A stretch of DNA of 64,000 nucleotides from JBEDUK01 sp963781595 (GTDB taxonomy: Bacteria > Actinomycetota > UBA4738), in NCBI GenBank assembly GCA_963781595.1, contig CAWAGG010000006.1, forward strand, positions 930,001 to 994,000, given 5' to 3'. The stretch's first letter is position 1. Each line of letters starts with the position of its first letter. This document shows positions 1 through 7,505 of this stretch, piece after piece. Both the position numbers and the translations under genes were made by a program. Below the pieces are notes generated by a model that was not told where the DNA came from, did no database searches, and saw nothing but the letters and a program-made list of their open reading frames with translations.

Positions 1-1317
1 CGGGGCGAGACGCGCGCGACCGGTCACGTGCTCGAACGGTTCAGCGCGTGGTTGCGAACCGCTGGACAGTCGGAACGATCGGAACGCGCGAACGACGAGG
101 CGATCGATCTGCTGGAGCCGCTCGGGAAGACCTGGGAGCTGGCGGCCGCGTACGCGGACAAGGCCGGGAACAGCATGCTCGTCGGTCGTGTCGACGAGTG
201 GGAGCGATGGACGGAGCGCGCGCTGGAGCTCGCCGAGGAGCTGGGGCTTCCGCGGATACAGCAGCGGACGATGCAGTACCGGGGACTGATCAGGATGTTC
301 CACGGCGACGTCGACGGACTCGATGACGTGGCGGAAGCGGTGCGGCTCGGATCCGAGCAGGGCCTCGGCCAGGAGACGGCGAGCGCCTACATCAACCTCG
401 CGGACTGGACGTGCCGGACGCGAGACGCCGCCGCGGGCCTGGACATCTACGGCCGGGGCATCGCGTTCGCGGAGGCTCACGGGCTCGGCAGCATGGCGAT
501 GTGGCCACGCGCCGAGCGCACGTGGCCCCTGTTCGACCTCGGCCGCTGGGACGACGCGGTGGAGGAAGCGGAGCAGGTGCGGCGCTGGTTCCCCGGCCGC
601 GGGAAGGGAACGCAGTTCGTGATGGCGATGAACCAGCAGATCCACGTGTTCGCCTGGCGAGGGGAGGTCGAACGCGCGGCCGAGCTGATCACGGATGCGC
701 TGCCCGCGGCGCGCAGGATCGGGGACATCCAGGTGATCCGGCCCGCGCTCACGGCGGCGGCGCGTCTGGCCGCGCTCCGTGGCGACGCCGCCGCGGCACG
801 CGCGTTGCTCGACGAGCTGGCGGACGAGCTGGACCGCGCGGCCGGGTACTCCCGGAGCTACGGGATGCTGGACGGCGTCCTGGTCGCGGTCGGCATCGGC
901 GACGTCGTGCTCGCGGAACGGCTCGCCGAAGGGTCGAACGTGCGGTTCCCCCAGGGAAGGCTGGTCGTGTCCACCAGCGGGGCGCTCGTGGCCGAGGCGC
1001 GCGGGCGGCACGCGGACGCGCTGGCGGAGTTCGCAGACGCGGCCGAGGGCTGGTCGGATCTTGGACACGTATTCCAGGAGGCGATCGCGCGGCTAGGCGC
1101 CGCGCGCTGCCTGTCGGCGCTCGGACGGCACGGTGACGCCGCCGCGCAGGCGAGCCGCGCGGCGCGGACGTTCGACATGGTGCGCGCGCCCCGCGCCGTC
1201 GGCCGAGGCGCATGGGCTGACCGAACGGATCACGCAGGCCGGCGGCTGAACCCGCTCGGGCGCCGGCGCCGGTCCGCCGAACCGTGCCGCTCGGCCCGGA
1301 CGGAGCGGGGCCGATGA
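1..1317 (+). CDS. C-terminal part of a TPR-repeat regulatory protein (5' end outside window)
   Basis: The frame is open from the first base, so the start lies upstream. The visible part is an all-helical array of tetratricopeptide-like repeats, rich in Ala, Leu and Glu, with repeating W..A...A pairs. It resembles the C-terminal half of actinobacterial ATPase-TPR regulators such as the cyclase-ATPase-TPR protein at 34189-37317; the N-terminal effector domain cannot be seen. Near base 1190 the frame seems to slip. The annotated frame ends in an Arg-rich tail at 1317. The +1 frame instead reads AEAHGLTERITQAGG and stops at 1249, which looks more like a genuine TPR-protein end. The true end is therefore probably 1249, with one indel. 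Inference: a regulatory or signalling scaffold; partner unknown. Confidence 0.7.
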   Translation, partial: RGETRATGHVLERFSAWLRTAGQSERSERANDEAIDLLEPLGKTWELAAAYADKAGNSMLVGRVDEWERWTERALELAEELGLPRIQQRTMQYRGLIRMFHGDVDGLDDVAEAVRLGSEQGLGQETASAYINLADWTCRTRDAAAGLDIYGRGIAFAEAHGLGSMAMWPRAERTWPLFDLGRWDDAVEEAEQVRRWFPGRGKGTQFVMAMNQQIHVFAWRGEVERAAELITDALPAARRIGDIQVIRPALTAAARLAALRGDAAAARALLDELADELDRAAGYSRSYGMLDGVLVAVGIGDVVLAERLAEGSNVRFPQGRLVVSTSGALVAEARGRHADALAEFADAAEGWSDLGHVFQEAIARLGAARCLSALGRHGDAAAQASRAARTFDMVRAPRAVGRGAWADRTDHAGRRLNPLGRRRRSAEPCRSARTERGR

Positions 1318-1389
1318 CCCCTGACCGACGTGGGCGGACGTTCCAGTCTCGATCCGACGAGTGGGCGTGACCGAGGGAGGGCGGCAGCC

Positions 1390-1974
1390 ATGGAAGCGGA
1401 ACCTGGCGCCAGCGGCGAATCGATGCGCGCGACGAGCGAACCCCGTGAGGTCAGGCGGAGACACCTTCGCTTGGTCCACAGCCACACCGCCGTGATCGAG
1501 GCGTCCGCCGCCGACGCGAGGATCCGGCGCCCGGGCGGTGCCGTGGCGCTGGCGGTGCTGAACGTCGTCGAGGGCATCGGCGGCCTGGTCGGCTGCGCGA
1601 TGCTCGTGAGCCATCCGAACGGCACCACGGAGTGGCCCGTCTCGTGGCTGGATCGCTTCCCCTTCCACACGTTCACGATCCCCGGACTGGTGCTCGGTAC
1701 GGCCATGGGCGCCGCGCCGATGATCGTCGCCTACGGACTGTGGAGACGACCGGTCTGGAGCTGGACGCGCCCGCTGGTCGGGTGGACCGGCCGGCACTGG
1801 TCGTGGGTCGGCGCAGTCCTCATCGCGGCCGCGGTGATCCTGTGGATGGCGATCGAACTGACGCTCACCCCGATCCGGAGCGCGCCGCTGCAGATCACGA
1901 TCGGCGCGATCGGCATCGCGATGGCCGTCCTGGTGGCGCTCCCGAGCGTCAGGCGCTGGTACGCGGAGCGGTAG
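1390..1974 (+). CDS. small membrane protein, unknown function
   Basis: A 194-residue protein. The ATG at 1390 is chosen because GAGGGAGGGC lies just before it; an in-frame ATG at 1330 lacks a ribosome site. About 55 hydrophilic residues come first, then three or four hydrophobic segments: around residues 55-75 (VALAVLNVVEGIGGLVGCAM), 95-120, 135-155 and 165-180. It ends at the tail of the convergent paaK gene with no gap. I recognise no family; it could be a sensor or a structural membrane protein. No operon partner is evident, since the gene upstream ends about 140 bp away and the next gene is on the other strand. Confidence 0.7.
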   Translation: MEAEPGASGESMRATSEPREVRRRHLRLVHSHTAVIEASAADARIRRPGGAVALAVLNVVEGIGGLVGCAMLVSHPNGTTEWPVSWLDRFPFHTFTIPGLVLGTAMGAAPMIVAYGLWRRPVWSWTRPLVGWTGRHWSWVGAVLIAAAVILWMAIELTLTPIRSAPLQITIGAIGIAMAVLVALPSVRRWYAER

Positions 1975-3267
1975 TCAGTCCTCGACCTCGAACACGCGCT
2001 TCGCCTTGCCGACCTCGGAGCGCGGGATCGAACCCGGGGGGCCGCATTCGACCTCCACGCGGATCCGCAGGCGCCCGGCGAGGCGCTCGCGGAGGCGGTG
2101 TTCGACCTCGTGCCGCAGCGGAACGTCCTCCGCCGAAGCGAGTTCGGTCTTGACCGTCAGCTCGGCCATCGTGCCGCGGCGGTCCACCCAGATCTGGTAC
2201 TGGCCAACGAGCGCCGGGTCCTCCAGCACCACGGCCTCGATCGCCGAGGGGAACACGTTCACGCCGCGGATCACGAGCATGTCGTCGGTGCGGCCAGACA
2301 GCCGCGCGATCCGTCGGTGCGTCCGCCCGCACGGGCACGGTTCGTCGACGAACCGGGTCACGTCGCCCGTGCGGTACCGCAGGACCGGCATGGCCTCCTT
2401 CGTCAGCGTCGTCAGGACCAGTTCGCCCGTCCCGCCGTCCGGGACGGGCGCGCCCGTGTCCGGGTCGACGATCTCCGGGAAGAAATGGTCATCGAACACG
2501 TGCATCGCGCCCTTGCCCTCGCGGCACTCCATCGCGACGCCGGGGCCGATCACCTCGGACAGCCCGTAGATGTCGCACGCATCGATCCCGCCCCACGCGT
2601 CCTCGAGCTTCGCGCGGAACGCATCGGACCAGGGTTCGGCGCCGAACACGCCGTAGCGCAGCGCCGAACGCAGCCGATCCATCAGCCCGTCCTCGACCGC
2701 GCGTTCGGCCAAGAGCATCGCGAACGACGGCGTCGCGCACAGGCCGTTCGCGCCCAGGTCCGCCATCAAGGAGACCTGGAAGCCGGGGTTCCCGCCGGAG
2801 GCCGGCACGGCCGTGGCGCCCAATCGTTCGACGCCGTAGTGCAGGCCGAGGCCGCCCGTGAACAGCCCGTATCCGTACGCCACGTGGACCACGTCGTCGG
2901 GCCGGCCGCCGGCGCACGCGATCGAGCGGGCGTTCACCTCCGCGAACACGCCGATGTCTGACGCGGTGTACGCGACGACGGTCGGCTTGCCCTTCGTCCC
3001 GGACGACGCGTGCACGCGGACGCAGTCGGCCAGCGACACCGCGAGCATCCCGTACGGGTACGTCTCGCGCAGCTCGGCCTTGACCGTGAACGGCAGGGCG
3101 CCGATGTCGTCGACCCCGTGGATCGCGCCGGGGTCCACGCCGGCCAGCTTCGAACGCCAGTAGGGCGACTCCGCGGCGGCCAGCCGCGACACCAGCGCCG
3201 TCAGGCGCTCGGACTGCGCGGCCCGGCGTTCATCGGAGGATGCGGCCTCGATCGCTGGCTGCAGCAT
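1975..3267 (-). CDS. paaK: phenylacetate-CoA ligase family protein (PaaK-like)
   Basis: A 430-residue member of the ANL adenylate-forming enzymes, the usual length of PaaK (about 430-440). It would activate phenylacetate or a similar aryl or short acid to its CoA thioester with ATP, in the cytoplasm. The ATP-binding loop is SSGTKGKPT at residues 88-96. YGLSE, the YRTGD motif with the hinge Asp, and a late CPCGR segment follow, and the C-terminal lid domain is complete. It is the last gene of a minus-strand operon behind fabI and an acetyltransferase, with 3 bp between it and the acetyltransferase stop. No other phenylacetate-pathway genes are adjacent, so the true substrate is open; PaaK-like ligases with other acids are common. 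Confidence 0.85.
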   Translation of the reverse strand: MLQPAIEAASSDERRAAQSERLTALVSRLAAAESPYWRSKLAGVDPGAIHGVDDIGALPFTVKAELRETYPYGMLAVSLADCVRVHASSGTKGKPTVVAYTASDIGVFAEVNARSIACAGGRPDDVVHVAYGYGLFTGGLGLHYGVERLGATAVPASGGNPGFQVSLMADLGANGLCATPSFAMLLAERAVEDGLMDRLRSALRYGVFGAEPWSDAFRAKLEDAWGGIDACDIYGLSEVIGPGVAMECREGKGAMHVFDDHFFPEIVDPDTGAPVPDGGTGELVLTTLTKEAMPVLRYRTGDVTRFVDEPCPCGRTHRRIARLSGRTDDMLVIRGVNVFPSAIEAVVLEDPALVGQYQIWVDRRGTMAELTVKTELASAEDVPLRHEVEHRLRERLAGRLRIRVEVECGPPGSIPRSEVGKAKRVFEVED

Positions 3268-3270
3268 CGC

Positions 3271-3870
3271 TCACGCATCCTGCGCCGAACGATCCGCGAC
3301 CAGCAACCAGCAGTCGCGCCGGGAGCCCTCGTACGGCTCGTGCCCGGGGAGCACGCGGAGCTTCCGCATGTCGGCCTTCTCGAACGCGCGCACCGACCGC
3401 GGGTTCTCGACGCGTGGGTCGGCGTAGACGGCGACGGCGTCGCGCTCGGCGAAGAGCCAGTCGACGAACGCCCGGATCGCGCGCGACCCGAGGCCCGTTC
3501 CCCACAGCGCCGGCTCGCCCACGAACAGGTCGATCCCGAAGCGACGACGCCGATCGGACGGAGGGACGGCGAACAGCTTCGCCTCGCCTTCGTCCAGATC
3601 CGCCAGCGCGTAGAACTGGAGGAACCCGATCGGCCGCCCGTCCCGCAGCAGGAGGGTCGGGAAGGCCGGCCCCCGGTGGATCCGTTCGGTGTACTTCGCG
3701 CGCAGCGCATCGGGCGACCGCGGCCGATCGCGGCCCCCGAAGTGGCGCGCGACCTCGTCGTCGGCGAGCCAGCCCGCCACGACCGCGTGATCGTCGTCGG
3801 CGTCGCGCATGAACCGGAACGACAGTTCGCCGTCGACGGCGAACGGAGCCGCGTCGCGGTCCTCAGGCAC
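3271..3870 (-). CDS. GNAT-family acetyltransferase (RimJ/RimL or AAC(6')-like)
   Basis: A 199-residue GCN5-related N-acetyltransferase. The acetyl-CoA-binding region reads GIDLFVGEPALWGTGLGSRA, a variant of the R/Q-x-x-G-x-G/A motif, followed by a VENPRSVRAFEKA segment typical of the family. These features fit the branch that includes aminoglycoside 6'-acetyltransferases and ribosomal-protein acetyltransferases; the acceptor cannot be read from sequence. Its start overlaps the last 8 bases of fabI, so the two are probably translationally coupled, and paaK follows 3 bp after its stop. Placement in a fatty-acid operon may be only transcriptional convenience. Confidence 0.8.
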   Translation of the reverse strand: MPEDRDAAPFAVDGELSFRFMRDADDDHAVVAGWLADDEVARHFGGRDRPRSPDALRAKYTERIHRGPAFPTLLLRDGRPIGFLQFYALADLDEGEAKLFAVPPSDRRRRFGIDLFVGEPALWGTGLGSRAIRAFVDWLFAERDAVAVYADPRVENPRSVRAFEKADMRKLRVLPGHEPYEGSRRDCWLLVADRSAQDA

Positions 3871-4675
3871 CGTCGCCGGGCGGCGCGTCCTCCCGAGAGC
3901 GGACGTCCGACCCCATCGCGTGGAAGCCGCCGTCGACGTGCACGATCTCGCCCGAGATGCCGGACGACCAGTCCGACAGCAGGAACGCGACCGCCCGTGC
4001 GACCGGCGACGGATCCGTCACGTCCCAGCCGAGCGGCGCCCTCGTCTCCCAGATGTTCGCCAGGTCCTGGAACCCGGGGATGCCCTTCGCCGCCATCGTG
4101 CGCAGAGGGCCAGCCGAGACCAGGTTCACGCGGATCGCGTGGTCGCCCAGGTCGCGGGCCAGGTAGCGCGTGACGGCCTCGAGGCCGGCCTTCGCGACGC
4201 CCATCCAGTCGTAGAGCGGCCACGCCTGCGTCGCGTCGAAGTCCAGCCCGACGATCGCGCCGCCGCCGGCGGCCTTCATCAGCGGCAGCAGACCGGCCGC
4301 GATCGCCTTGAGCGAGTAGGCGCTCGTCTGGAAGGCCGTTGCGGCGCTCTCCCACGGAGTGTTGAGGAAGTTCCCGCCGAGCGCGTCGGTCGGCGCGTAC
4401 GCGATCGCGTGGAGGAACCCGTCGACCCGCCCCCACCGCGAGGCCAACTCGGACGCGACGGACTCGATCTGCGACGGCTCGTTCGCGTCCATCTCCAGCA
4501 CGTCGGGTGGATCGGGCAGCCGCCGGGCGACCTTCTCGGTCAAGCTCATGGCCCTGCCGAAGCCCGTGAGCACGATCTCCGCGCCCTGCTCCTGCGCGAC
4601 CTGAGCGGAGGCGAACGCGATGCTCTGCGGCGTCAGGACGCCGGTGATCAGCAGCTTCTTGCCCTCCAGCAGCAT
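3863..4675 (-). CDS. fabI: enoyl-[acyl-carrier-protein] reductase, NADH (InhA/FabI type)
   Basis: A 270-residue short-chain dehydrogenase fold enzyme that reduces trans-2-enoyl-ACP in the last step of fatty-acid elongation. The N-terminal nucleotide site reads GVLTPQSIAF, and the catalytic Tyr155-(x)6-Lys162 sits in LYDWMGVAK. The stretch GLDFDATQAWPLYDW and the 270-residue length match mycobacterial InhA (269) more closely than enterobacterial FabI. The start at 4675 is chosen because a TAGACT -10 box lies 7 nt upstream, indicating a leaderless message. It heads an operon with the acetyltransferase and paaK. The frame stays open far upstream, but that extension is antisense to the hydrolase gene and is not coding. 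Confidence 0.92.
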   Translation of the reverse strand: MLLEGKKLLITGVLTPQSIAFASAQVAQEQGAEIVLTGFGRAMSLTEKVARRLPDPPDVLEMDANEPSQIESVASELASRWGRVDGFLHAIAYAPTDALGGNFLNTPWESAATAFQTSAYSLKAIAAGLLPLMKAAGGGAIVGLDFDATQAWPLYDWMGVAKAGLEAVTRYLARDLGDHAIRVNLVSAGPLRTMAAKGIPGFQDLANIWETRAPLGWDVTDPSPVARAVAFLLSDWSSGISGEIVHVDGGFHAMGSDVRSREDAPPGDGA

Positions 4676-4682
4676 GGGCCGA

Positions 4683-4688
4683 AGTCTA
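4683..4688 (-). promoter_or_regulatory. -10 box of leaderless fabI promoter
   Basis: TAGACT on the minus strand, separated by 7 nt from the fabI ATG, with no Shine-Dalgarno sequence. This is the TANNNT arrangement of actinobacterial leaderless genes. The -35 region is not conserved. Confidence 0.6.
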
Positions 4689-4791
4689 CCCGCGGGCGGG
4701 CAAGCGTCGGCATCCGGGATCCGCCGGGGCCCGCCGTTCGACCCGGACGGGCGGTGACCTTCGCCCGCCCCGGATGCTCGCCCGTGCGCTA

Positions 4792-4797
4792 TATCCT
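4792..4797 (+). promoter_or_regulatory. -10 box of leaderless SCP2-hydrolase promoter
   Basis: TATCCT lies 7 nt before the ATG at 4805, and no ribosome-binding site is present. Together with the fabI box it makes a compact divergent promoter region (4676-4804). Confidence 0.55.
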
Positions 4798-4804
4798 CTC
4801 CGTG

Positions 4805-6022
4805 ATGGTCACGAAGACCTCCGGGACGCCCGCAGCGGGCCCGGAAGCCGTCGCGAAGCGCGTCGGGACCCTTCCTCGAAGGTTCCTCGCCGACGGCGTG
4901 AACGGGCTCGCGGCCGAGTGGGAACTGCGCATCGACGACCGACCGTTCTCGGTCTCGGTGATCGAAGGCGAGTGTCACGTGCGCGAGGGCCCGGCGCTGG
5001 CGCCCTCCGTCGTCATCTCGACCGACGGCGAGACCTGGCTCGCGATGGACGAGGGTTCGATGCTCGGCACCCAGGCGTTCCTCGACCGCCGCCTCCACGT
5101 CCGTGGGAACCTCGACTTGGCCGTTCGCCTCCAGACGATGTTCAAGCCCTACGGGCGGCCGGTCCGCAGCACCGACATGCGTGTCTTCGACGTCGATGCC
5201 GACGGCGTTCGGCTGTCGTGCTACGCGGTCGGTCGCGGCGAGCCGGTGCTGATGCTGCACGGGCTGGGCGGCACGAAGATCTCGTGGCTGCCGTTGATCT
5301 CCGCGCTCGGGTCCGAGCACCGGCTCCTGGCCCCGGACTTCCCTGGCCACGGCGAGTCCGAGAAGCCGAGGGGCGTGGACTTCTCGCCGCGGTACTACGC
5401 GCGGGTGATCCGCACGATGATGGACGCGGTCGGGATCGAACGCGCGGCCATCGTGGGGAACTCCATGGGCGGACGGGTGGCGCTGGAGATGGCCCTGCGC
5501 TCGCCCCACCGCGTCGGGCCGCTCGCCCTCCTCGACCCGGCCGTCCCGGGCTTCCGCTGGCGCTACGTCGCCGGGTTCACCAGGGTGGTGCCGACCGAGT
5601 TCGGCGGGGTATCGCTGCCGATGCGGCGCAGGTGGGCCGAGGTCGCGGTCCGTCGCCTCTTCGCCGACCCCAGCCGGCTGCCGCCCGAGGCCGTGGAGTC
5701 CGCGGCGTCGGAGTTCCTGCGGATCTACGCGGACCCGGCGGCCCGGATGGCGTTCTTCGCCTCGCTCCGGCACATCGTGACCGAACGCCCGGGGCCGTTC
5801 TTCGCGTCGATGCGGCGCGTCCGGCAGCCGGCGCTGGTGCTGTTCGGCGACCACGACCGCCTGGTGCCGCCGCGGCTCGGTTCCGAGCTCGCGTCGCACC
5901 TGCCGGACGCGGAGCTGCACTTCCTGCACAACGTTGGCCACGTGCCGCAGTTCGAGGCGACGGAGCAGACGCTCGACCTGATGCTGCCGTTCCTGGCGCG
6001 AGCCGGCCAGCGCGACCACTGA
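4805..6022 (+). CDS. SCP2 sterol-carrier-like domain fused to alpha/beta hydrolase
   Basis: A 405-residue protein. Residues about 20-118 resemble an SCP2 lipid-binding domain (acidic stretch, VVISTDGETWLAM, then a helix ending LQTMFKPYG). Residues about 130-400 are an alpha/beta hydrolase: oxyanion-hole HGLGG at 152-156, nucleophile elbow GNSMGG with Ser220, the acid in LFGDHDRLVP and the catalytic His in HNVGHVPQ. The fusion suggests hydrolysis of an ester, lactone or thioester of a bulky lipid delivered by the SCP2 part. The ATG at 4805 is preferred because of the leaderless -10 box; a GTG lies 3 bp upstream. It is divergent from fabI and convergent with the macrodomain gene, so it stands alone. 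Confidence 0.85.
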   Translation: MVTKTSGTPAAGPEAVAKRVGTLPRRFLADGVNGLAAEWELRIDDRPFSVSVIEGECHVREGPALAPSVVISTDGETWLAMDEGSMLGTQAFLDRRLHVRGNLDLAVRLQTMFKPYGRPVRSTDMRVFDVDADGVRLSCYAVGRGEPVLMLHGLGGTKISWLPLISALGSEHRLLAPDFPGHGESEKPRGVDFSPRYYARVIRTMMDAVGIERAAIVGNSMGGRVALEMALRSPHRVGPLALLDPAVPGFRWRYVAGFTRVVPTEFGGVSLPMRRRWAEVAVRRLFADPSRLPPEAVESAASEFLRIYADPAARMAFFASLRHIVTERPGPFFASMRRVRQPALVLFGDHDRLVPPRLGSELASHLPDAELHFLHNVGHVPQFEATEQTLDLMLPFLARAGQRDH

Positions 6023-6035
6023 CGCGACGCGAGCC

Positions 6036-6563
6036 TCAGGCCCGCTCGATCGCGGCCCGGTACACCTCGAGGGTGGCCGCGTCGAACAGCACGAACCGAA
6101 CGAGCTCGACGGGCGTCGCCGAGCGCGACGCCTCGCGGACGGCCGCGACCGCGATGGGCGCGGCCAGGTCGGCCGGGTAGCCGTACGCACCCGTCGAGAT
6201 CGCCGGGAACGCGACACCCCGTGCACCGAGCTCCGCCGCCACGCGGAGCGACGCCGTGTGGCAGCTCGCCAACAGGTTCGCGCGGTCTTGTGACGCCGAG
6301 TAGACCGGCCCGACCGTGTGGATCACCCACCGCGCCGGCAGGTCGCCCGCGGTGGTCGCGACCGCCTGTCCGGTCGGCAGGCCGTCGGGGTAGCGATCCG
6401 CCCGCAGGGCCCGGCACGCGGCGAGGATCGCCGGCCCACCGCGACGATGGATCGCGCCGTCGACGCCGCCGCCCCCGAGCAGCGTCCGGTTCGCCGCGTT
6501 CACGATCGCGTCGACCTGCTGGTCCGTGATGTCGCCCTCGACCGCCCCCAGCCGCATCGCCAT
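6036..6563 (-). CDS. macrodomain protein, O-acetyl-ADP-ribose deacetylase type
   Basis: A 175-residue single macrodomain. Family motifs are in order: EGDIT near the N-terminus, VDAIVNAANRTLLGGGGVDG, the GQAVATTAGDLPARWVIHTV strand-turn, and AFPAISTGAYGYP. Asn and the Gly-rich loop bind and hydrolyse ADP-ribose adducts, so deacetylation of O-acetyl-ADP-ribose or removal of ADP-ribose from protein acidic residues is likely. The start is ATG 6563, with a second ATG two codons later; the usual macrodomain length is 170-180. It diverges from the VanY-type gene with only a few bases between the starts, so the two promoters overlap. Confidence 0.9.
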   Translation of the reverse strand: MAMRLGAVEGDITDQQVDAIVNAANRTLLGGGGVDGAIHRRGGPAILAACRALRADRYPDGLPTGQAVATTAGDLPARWVIHTVGPVYSASQDRANLLASCHTASLRVAAELGARGVAFPAISTGAYGYPADLAAPIAVAAVREASRSATPVELVRFVLFDAATLEVYRAAIERA

Positions 6564-6578
6564 AGGATGCCTGACGCG

Positions 6579-7430
6579 ATGGACGAACCGCATCGAACGT
6601 CGGCGCGTCGCACGGGCCACCGCGGGCCGCCGCTGTGGATCCCGCTGGTGATGGCCCTGGTCCTGCACTCGATCGTGGTCGGCCGGTTCGTCGCGGCGTT
6701 CGGGACGGAAGGCGCCACAGCCGCCACGACCGGCACCGCCACCGAGCCATCGATCACCGCCGTCGCGACGACGGCGAGCGGCGCCCCGACCCAGGCCCCG
6801 TCGGTGGCCGGCCTCCCGGCGTGCAGCGTCGACGATCTGCCGGCGCCCGACGCCGGCTACGACGGGTGGGCTCGGACGCTCGTCGACACCGCGTTCCGGC
6901 TGCCCGCGACGTACCAGCCACCGGACCTCGACTCCGTCGAAGAGGCCGGCTTCGAGAACGACGCCCTCCTCGTGCGCTCGTTCGTCCTGCCGGGCCTGAG
7001 CGCGTTGCGGGACGCGGCGGAGGACGCCGGGCACCCGATCGGGCTGATCGCGGCGTTCCGCAGCTTCACCGTCCAGAAGGACCTGTTCGACCGCCGGATC
7101 CAGAGCCTCGGCCCGGAGGGGGCGCTCGACCGCACCGCGCAGCCCGGGCACTCCGAGCATCAGCTCGGGACGACGATCGACGTGGCCGCCCTCGGCGCGA
7201 AGGACGTCACGCAGGGCTTCGGTTCGACGCCGACCGGCCGGTGGCTCGCCGAGAACGCCTACCGCTTCGGGTTCGTGCAGAGCTATCCCCGGGGGAGGTC
7301 CGGGGTGACGTGCTACGCGTACGAGCCGTGGCACTACCGGTACGTCGGCAGGACCGAGGCCGAACGCGTCCACGCGTCCGGCCTGACGCTGCGCGAGTTC
7401 CTCTGGCGCGAGGACCATCCCGCCGGCTGA
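6579..7430 (+). CDS. D-alanyl-D-alanine carboxypeptidase, VanY family, membrane-anchored
   Basis: A 283-residue protein with one N-terminal membrane segment (residues about 17-38) and a Thr/Ala-rich linker, so the catalytic domain is outside the membrane. The peptidase M15B core is clear: AFRSFTVQKDLFDRR, then SEHQLGTTID with the zinc ligands His and Asp, and EPWHYRYVG with the third zinc His. It would trim the terminal D-Ala from peptidoglycan stem peptides or recycle wall fragments. ATG 6579 is preferred because a TAGGAT box lies 10 nt upstream; an ATG four codons earlier (6567) overlaps that box. No vancomycin-resistance genes are adjacent, so this is most likely cell-wall maintenance. Confidence 0.88.
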   Translation: MDEPHRTSARRTGHRGPPLWIPLVMALVLHSIVVGRFVAAFGTEGATAATTGTATEPSITAVATTASGAPTQAPSVAGLPACSVDDLPAPDAGYDGWARTLVDTAFRLPATYQPPDLDSVEEAGFENDALLVRSFVLPGLSALRDAAEDAGHPIGLIAAFRSFTVQKDLFDRRIQSLGPEGALDRTAQPGHSEHQLGTTIDVAALGAKDVTQGFGSTPTGRWLAENAYRFGFVQSYPRGRSGVTCYAYEPWHYRYVGRTEAERVHASGLTLREFLWREDHPAG

Positions 7431-7505
7431 CGCCACGGTCGCGGGTCGCCGGTGCCGAGCGCGCCACATGTTCGCCACGCGCTGTCGATACGATGGGTCC
7501 CCGTC

